Origin: Oxytricha trifallax
Lineage: Eukaryota; Ciliophora; Spirotrichea; Sporadotrichida; Oxytrichidae
Direction: 5' to 3'
Length of the DNA: 64,000 nt
Assembly (NCBI GenBank): GCA_000711775.1
Contig: ARYC01017194.1
Coordinates: forward strand, 56,763-120,762
The notes below the pieces were generated by a model that saw only the letters and a program-made list of their open reading frames with translations, was not told where the DNA came from and searched no databases. The position numbers and the translations under genes are program-made. Of the stretch, positions 59,185-64,000 are shown one piece after another (position 1 is the stretch's first letter; each line of letters opens with the position of its first letter).

Positions 59185-60912
59185 TCATAAATCCTTAAGG
59201 GAAATGGATTCGAGAGCTGCTGTTAATACATGATAAAAGCAGCGTCTTACTAAATTCTAATTAATTCTGCTAATATTCATGCCTAGCTCTTTCATAAATG
59301 CTGCCCAGTAGCCTCTAAAATTTATTACAAAAATTAATCTTACTTTGATGAGGCTCTTGTATTTAATGGATTTAAGTCTCTGTTCTTAATCCAAGAGTAC
59401 ATTAATTCTACAGGTGCTATTCTATAGTGATAGGGGCCTAGAAACATTATAGGTAAACTCAGTTCCATATACTTTTCCATAATACTTTGAGATCTGTGAT
59501 AAGGAGCATTATCAAGAAGTATTAAAGTATTTGATCTCCAGTCAGCATCAATTTATTCCAGTACTTTTATTAGCTTGCATAGAAAGTACATAAATGAATG
59601 CTAGTTAGTTCTTCCGTGATTAACTGTGTAGAATAGTTCTCCCGAACTTGAAACTGCGATAATCAAATTCATTTATTTTAGTCTCTATGAATTTGTAACT
59701 CTATTTTTAACATAAGGGGCAGTCCACTCTCTGTGTCTTTAATCTGTTTAATTAAGAGTGGATTCATCTATATTGATAATTCTCTTACCCTCACTTAAGC
59801 TCTCAACGAATTGCTAGGCTGCATACTATCGTTGCAGCTTACTACTATTGCTATTATGCAAATTAGAAATCTATTTGATTTACTTGTAGGTCATCATTAA
59901 TTCATTCTTAAAGAATCTTCTAATCATTTGCTTGCTGCACCTGAGTTAAATATTTTTCTACAAACTATGTTGTATATCTGAAACTTGCACTGGATAAGTA
60001 TCAAACATTAGCATATTAACTATATGAGTGCGAGCTCTGCTATGAAGTTTCTTATACTTGCCTCTCTGAATTTGTTTTAAATTCCAGAATTAAGCTTTCT
60101 TTACAGGGCTCTTCAAGTATCTTCTTAATTTGTAATAAGAAATTCCAAGTCTATTCATGATTTGCTAGTAAGATAACTTTTCATGATTTCTTAGTCTAAG
60201 AGTCTCCTCTGCAATTTTAAGATCTTTCTCTTGCTATATTTTCTCCTTCCCTAATTACTTTAATACTCTGCGAGGCACGGTTGCATTAAGTTGTGTGTGT
60301 TAACCAAACACTGTAAGTTAATCTTTGATTTATGGTTCTCAATAACTTTTGCTTCAAGCAAATTTAAATCAAAATTTTCAGCTTAATCAAGTAAGCTCTA
60401 AGGTTCTAAGTCAGATTACTTATAGTCAGTGTAAGCTTCAACACCAGTTGACCAAGAGTTCTTATTTAACTATCATTAAGTAATGATTCTTTAGTTCCTT
60501 TCTTAACGGCTAATCTATAAACTTCCTTAGGGTCTATGATAAATCCATCACTTTCAAACTCTGAAATTTCATTACAAGTTTAGTTGAATAGTGAAATCAT
60601 ATCTCTATAACTCACTGATTCTATGATAACGTCGGCGACAGTTATGTTTCTCTAGTAAAGCATGTTAGTTGTTAGGTAATCTTAATTATCAAAAGAATCT
60701 CCTGATTCATTGGAAGAGCTTGACTCTTCACTTGAGCTGTTACCATCATAATCTTTATCTTCCAATTTGAAGAATTTGAAAGTCTTGACTGCCGTTTTTT
60801 AGAATATGATTCCATAAATGGATTCCTAAATTTAATAATAATGAATTCTCTTGGTGATGGTAGGAATTCCGCTAGCGGAAATTGGACCGTGCTGGTAAGA
60901 TTTCATTATCAT
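59185..60912 (-). CDS. Tc1/IS630-type DDE transposase, TBE-like
   Basis: Catalytic triad visible: first Asp in INIDESTLNQTD, second in LILLDNAPYH, and Glu in YHYRIAPVELMYSWIK (DDE with the IS630/Tc1 spacing). An N-terminal helix-turn-helix-like segment precedes it (LSYQQIMNRLGISYYKLRRY). A 29-nt GTAAGA...TTTTAG intron at about 59305-59333 joins ASSK to GYWAAFMKELG, and the protein ends SLKDL with TGA at 59185-59187. The first third (MIMKSYQHGPISASGIP, start 60912, then an acidic SSSEESSSSNESGDS) needs two frame changes near 60465 and 60325 to reach the catalytic part. These could be small introns/IESs or decay. The family includes the telomere-bearing elements of hypotrichs, whose transposases act in germline genome rearrangement. 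Confidence 0.85.
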
Positions 60913-61179
60913 GAAAAGCACTCTCTAGTTTTAGTAACGGCAGTGTCTTCCTGAATGAAAATTTACCTATATATAATGGTGATAGGTACATAAATTTTAA
61001 AGTTTAATGAACCAATAATAACTTACCGGTATCAATGTTTAAAAACTCGCCCAGAAATGCAAAAGTAAGAAAGAGCTATACAACTTTCTTGCCCAAAACT
61101 GCCACGCATTCTGACTGAAAACAGACTCCAACAACATTTATTTCCTTAAGTAAATCATAAGAGCAGAGAAAGATGTAAC
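60913..61179. other. Transposon spacer
   Basis: Between the divergent transposase and accessory ORF. A plus-strand MFKNSPRNAKVRKSYTTFLP near 61039 may be the N-terminus of the accessory ORF. A short AT-rich gap lies at 60960-61020. Confidence 0.35.
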
Positions 61180-62275
61180 GATTAACTTACCCCTGTAACT
61201 GTTATTATAGTATGTAAGAAGAGACGCAGTCAAAGTGTCAGCAGTGCCTCAAATCGATGGACTTACAGTTTAATACTTTCTCGATTATGCAAGAGGATCT
61301 GTAAGACTGCTGTAATACTTGCCTGATGAACGAGATTGGGTCCACCTAGACAGATAATGGATCTGTGACTTGCTCTTCACCCTAGACAACCCCATTTTTT
61401 AAAAGTACCGACGGTGTCTGCCCAGACTTGAATTCAATCAGATGGCATTTATTGCTCTTGAACGGAGCTAAGAGAAAAGCTAGAGTAAAATAGAGATCTC
61501 GTTATAGAAATGAGACCCGAGTTCGTGGACGCTATCAGCAGATGCCTTAACTTTAGCAGTAAGTTTACTCTCTCTTAATTTCTTGTGTAGCTGAGCGAGG
61601 TAAGGCTGTGAATCTCGATAAGGATTCATCTAAATGAAAAAGAACCCGTGAATAGTTAGAGGAGGTAAAGGATTATGAAGATGCTTTGAAATAAGATAAG
61701 CAAGAATTCTTGCAGTAAACTAAAAAGTTGAAGCAATAATGAGCAATATTGTAGAAATACATTTGAATTTGGAAAATTAAATATAATTAAATTAATAATA
61801 AATCAAAATCGTGGCAGTTGAAGTTGGCCAATTTAATGATCTAGGGCTCATTCGATAGGGAATTCAAAATTAGCTGGACTTTACTATTGGCGGTACTATT
61901 TTATCGCATCCCCACAGCGAGATAACTTTACTTTAATGTGAGGGCATAATTTAATGAATTTAGATAAGTTTAATTAAAGTGAAGTTATCTCGCTGTGGGA
62001 TGCGATAAAATAGTACCGCCAATAGTAAAGTCCAGCTAATTTTGAATTCTCTATCGAATGAGCCCTAGATCGTTCAAATTGGCCAACTTCCACTGCCACG
62101 ATTTTGATTTATTATTAATTTAATTATATTTAATTTTCCAAATTCAAATGTATTTCTACAATATGGAAAGTGAGTTGCTTGACTTACGCAAGATGAAAGA
62201 GTAGTTTATGCAAGATGGTAACCTGTAGAACATGCAAAGTTAGTCTCCAAACATGAGACAGTGAATGCTGCTGCT
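61180..62275 (+). pseudogene. TBE-like accessory (22-kDa type) ORF, broken
   Basis: Reads YVRRDAVKVSAVPQIDGLTV and YLPDERDWVHLDRQWICDLL, then after frame changes MRPEFVDAISRCLNFS. A GTAAGT...GTGTAG intron (about 61560-61591) leads to TERGKAVNLDKDSSK, an in-frame TGA (about 61636), KRTREQLEEVKDYEDALKQD, and finally a fold-back element. After that element MESELLDLRKMKEQFMQDGN continues the helical theme to TGA near 62274. Neighbouring a DDE transposase in divergent orientation suggests it is the small second ORF of a TBE-type element. I rely on memory of that family's general pattern, so the assignment is tentative. At least one stop, one or more frameshifts and an insertion imply decay. Confidence 0.45.
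61749..62161. mobile_element. 413-bp fold-back MITE with TA target duplication
   Basis: Near-perfect inverted arms of about 190 bp (61749-61937 and 61974-62161) with outer ends TTGTAGAAATACATTTGAAT, around a ~36-bp AT-rich loop. TA flanks each end (61747-61748 and 62162-62163), as for Tc1/mariner-type transposition. The inner part of the arms is GC-rich (CGCATCCCACAGCGAGATAA). Inserted into the accessory ORF. Confidence 0.85.
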
Positions 62276-62580
62276 TCTATTCCTCCACGATTCTGTATTT
62301 GCTATTAATAGCAAAGACTTGAATATGGTGAATTGCTTAAAAAAATAAGATAAATAACATAATCTTAATCTTGGTTTTCTCTCTGGATTTCTATGATTTA
62401 TGTCGCTTTTAAAGTGCCTTCTCTCACTAGAAGCTGCCTTTAACCATCTTTCCATTGATTCTTCATTCTCAGGGAGCTCCGTATAAGTGCAAGTGAATGT
62501 TTTATCTCTAGTACTGCGACGAGTAGTCAACTCTCAAGACTTGTTTTATTCTTTGATTAATTCAAGCTTTTGTTAACCTT
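62276..62580 (-). pseudogene. Basic C-terminal extension of the SecA-like gene or separate fragment, with in-frame TGA
   Basis: Minus-strand frame reads SKSSSASSKRRLLKGQQKLE, ...EQNKS, a TGA, then ELTTRRSTRDKTFTCTYTEL, ELPENEESMERWLKAASSER and RHFKSDINHRNPERKPRLRL. Composition is protein-like. It is in a different frame from the end of the helicase gene, with overlap at about 62590-62640. It could be the original C-terminus joined by an unseen IES, or decayed DNA. Confidence 0.3.
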
Positions 62581-64000
62581 TCAATAATCTTCTCTTAGAA
62601 CTAGCAGAACTGCTTTTACTTTTGGATCTCTTCTGCTTTGAGCCTTAGTAATCTCATGATGCTACCGCTTTAAATTCCTATGCACCAATTTCTATACATG
62701 GTCGAATGGTTTATCTTGCAGCACAGGATTTTAACTCATCTTCTCTTCAATAAGCTCTATGAGAGAAGGTTAATAAAAACCCAACTTACTTTATTCACCT
62801 TATTCTACATTTTATTAAGGCTCTTTTTCTTCCTCAAGATTTTCTTGCTTCACTTCTTCAGCTGGGTTGGTTGCTTCACTGTAAGCTTTCTCAGTTAGAG
62901 CAACGAGATGTTAAACGATTTCTTTCACAACTATATTTTGCTCCTAATCGTTTGCAAGTTCTGCAGAAATTGATTGTTGAGGGACCTAGTTTTATTGAAG
63001 GAAATTTTCCATAGCTTCTAATCGATTTTATAAAATTGATTATACTTAATTGTGCTTGCGATCGAGATTAAGTTCGATTTCTCTCTGTTCTTAAATGATA
63101 AGCTGCTCTTCACTATCTTTCGAAGCGTATCTATATAATACGCGTTACCACCTGCCTTTAGTGTTGAGCCTGCCAATTCTACCAATAATTTATTCTTCAG
63201 ATCGTTTTGAAAAAACATCAGCAATAATTAAATATGAACCTCCATTTTAATCGATTTCATCATTTGTTTGAATGTCTGTTCCTCGTCCCTGTGACTCGTT
63301 AAGTAAGTACTCGCCATAGCTTTTGCTTGCATTCCTCAATAAATACCTGCCTTCAATCGCAGATTCAATTGCAGCAGCTTAGGAGTGGCTGAAACTTTTG
63401 AAGTCAAAGTTCGTATTAAAAAAACCTTTTTCAATAGCGCTATAATTTGTTGAAGCAACAATTAAAACTGGTGAAATAGCTACTTAATCCTTTATGATTT
63501 CCTTGATTTTTTGTAAGTAATCTCCTTGATTTGAACTTATTAGCAAGTCAGCCATCTAAGTTTTCTTATCTCCTTACAATTTGTCAAGAGTAGGGAATAC
63601 CAAAGGTGTGCTATGAAAAGCTAAATTAAGACAGTTCTCTTCACTTTGAGAAAGATGGCTTCCTGAAAATCCAATAATACTTTTAGCTTGCTTGTAAAAA
63701 TTAAGCTAGTTCACAATGTTTTCACTGGAGCCATCGAATAAAATCCAGTCGTATTCGTCAACAAGGACGATACTCTCTTACCACACACTCATGAATTTAG
63801 CAACCTTCATTTATTTCTTGAGTTGTGGTTGAGTGAAGAAATAGATACCTGCACTTTTTGCGAAGAAATTAAAGTTGGAATCAAGTTTCATTGCAGTAAT
63901 AACTTTTTGATACTTGTTGAAATCTCTCTGCACTAAGTGTTCATTCTTGCCATCTATGAAGACGGATAGCTTGCTTTTAAGAGCTATAAGAATGGCTAAC
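62581..64000 (-). CDS. SecA-type (SecA-DEAD-like) helicase/ATPase, N-terminus beyond window
   Basis: Runs off the right edge; stop TGA at 62581-62583. Helicase motifs in SecA order: LAILIALKSKLSVFIDG and LVQRD (motif Ia/SecA LAxRD region), Walker B VDEYDWILFDG (DEYD), motif III-like IIGFSGSHLS, motif V-like SQGRGTDIQTN then NGGSYLIIADV, and motif VI-like QIIGRIGRLNTKGRWQRVL, matching the bacterial GRGTDI...GG...QLRGRxGRQGDxG arrangement. The last ~180 residues are Gln/Glu-rich. Bacterial SecA drives protein translocation. Eukaryotic SecA-like helicases are known in ciliates, but their role is unclear. The start and Walker A lie outside the window. Confidence 0.8.

Noticed and set aside
1..64000. 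CRISPR arrays, bacterial operons, riboswitches
   Set aside because: Code usage, introns, snRNA/tRNA features and gene families are eukaryotic; no regularly spaced direct repeats were seen.

Overview
The window looks like germline (micronuclear) DNA of a spirotrich ciliate of the Oxytricha/Stylonychia type. Three observations support this. (1) Every recognisable gene reads only if TAA and TAG are Gln and TGA is the sole stop. (2) Base composition is strongly AT-rich, with real coding islands in AT deserts. (3) Many genes are broken by short AT-rich inserts that are not GT-AG introns. These inserts are bounded by identical direct repeats of 3-9 bp, and collapsing the two repeats to one restores the reading frame and the family alignment. 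That is the signature of internal eliminated sequences (IESs) with pointers between macronuclear-destined segments (MDSs). Genuine spliceosomal introns of about 29-170 nt, starting GTA/GTT and ending TAG/AAG, occur in the same genes.

Layout. 1-6990 (+): P4-ATPase lipid flippase with at least five IESs. 7600-11348 (+): transportin-3/importin-13-like karyopherin, convergent with PRPF3 (11564-13433, -). 13651-16936 (-): coiled-coil protein carrying a 1.3 kb IES that contains a 763-bp terminal-inverted-repeat element. 17140-18505 (-): SCP2-type thiolase. 19862-24156 (+): PH-domain protein. 24440-26861 (-): Mei2-like RNA-binding protein. 27618-30200 (-): NudE-like coiled coil. 30668-31812 (+): Asn/Gln-rich protein beginning MGACC. 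32186-38809 (-): two tandem paralogous coiled-coil genes. 39621-43487 (-): Gln/Asn-rich protein. 43693-43763 (-): initiator tRNA-Met. 44575-45695 (-): MDR-family oxidoreductase. 46123-47599 (+): N-myristoyltransferase, tail-to-tail with a WD-like gene (47616-49352, -). 49568-50154 (+): WD40 gene lacking its N-terminus. 50247-51030 (+): small four-helix membrane protein.

From 51 kb onward the window is mostly AT-rich and repeat-bearing. It holds a probable U1 snRNA (about 55229), a region dense in small hairpins, a 615-bp near-perfect palindrome with a 6-bp target duplication, and a telomere-like G4T4 tract. It ends with a transposon-rich block: a Tc1/IS630-type DDE transposase, a TBE-like accessory ORF split by a 413-bp TA-flanked fold-back element, and the C-terminal half of a SecA-type helicase gene running off the right edge.

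The genes are mostly unrelated housekeeping and cytoskeletal/ciliary functions, so no operon-like logic is expected. The unifying biology is programmed genome rearrangement. The window gives a series of readable MDS/IES junctions, one IES that is itself a transposon host, and two genes (flippase, WD40) whose missing parts suggest scrambling or loss. All assignments are by eye. Exon and MDS limits inside genes are approximate except where a pointer or splice site is given.
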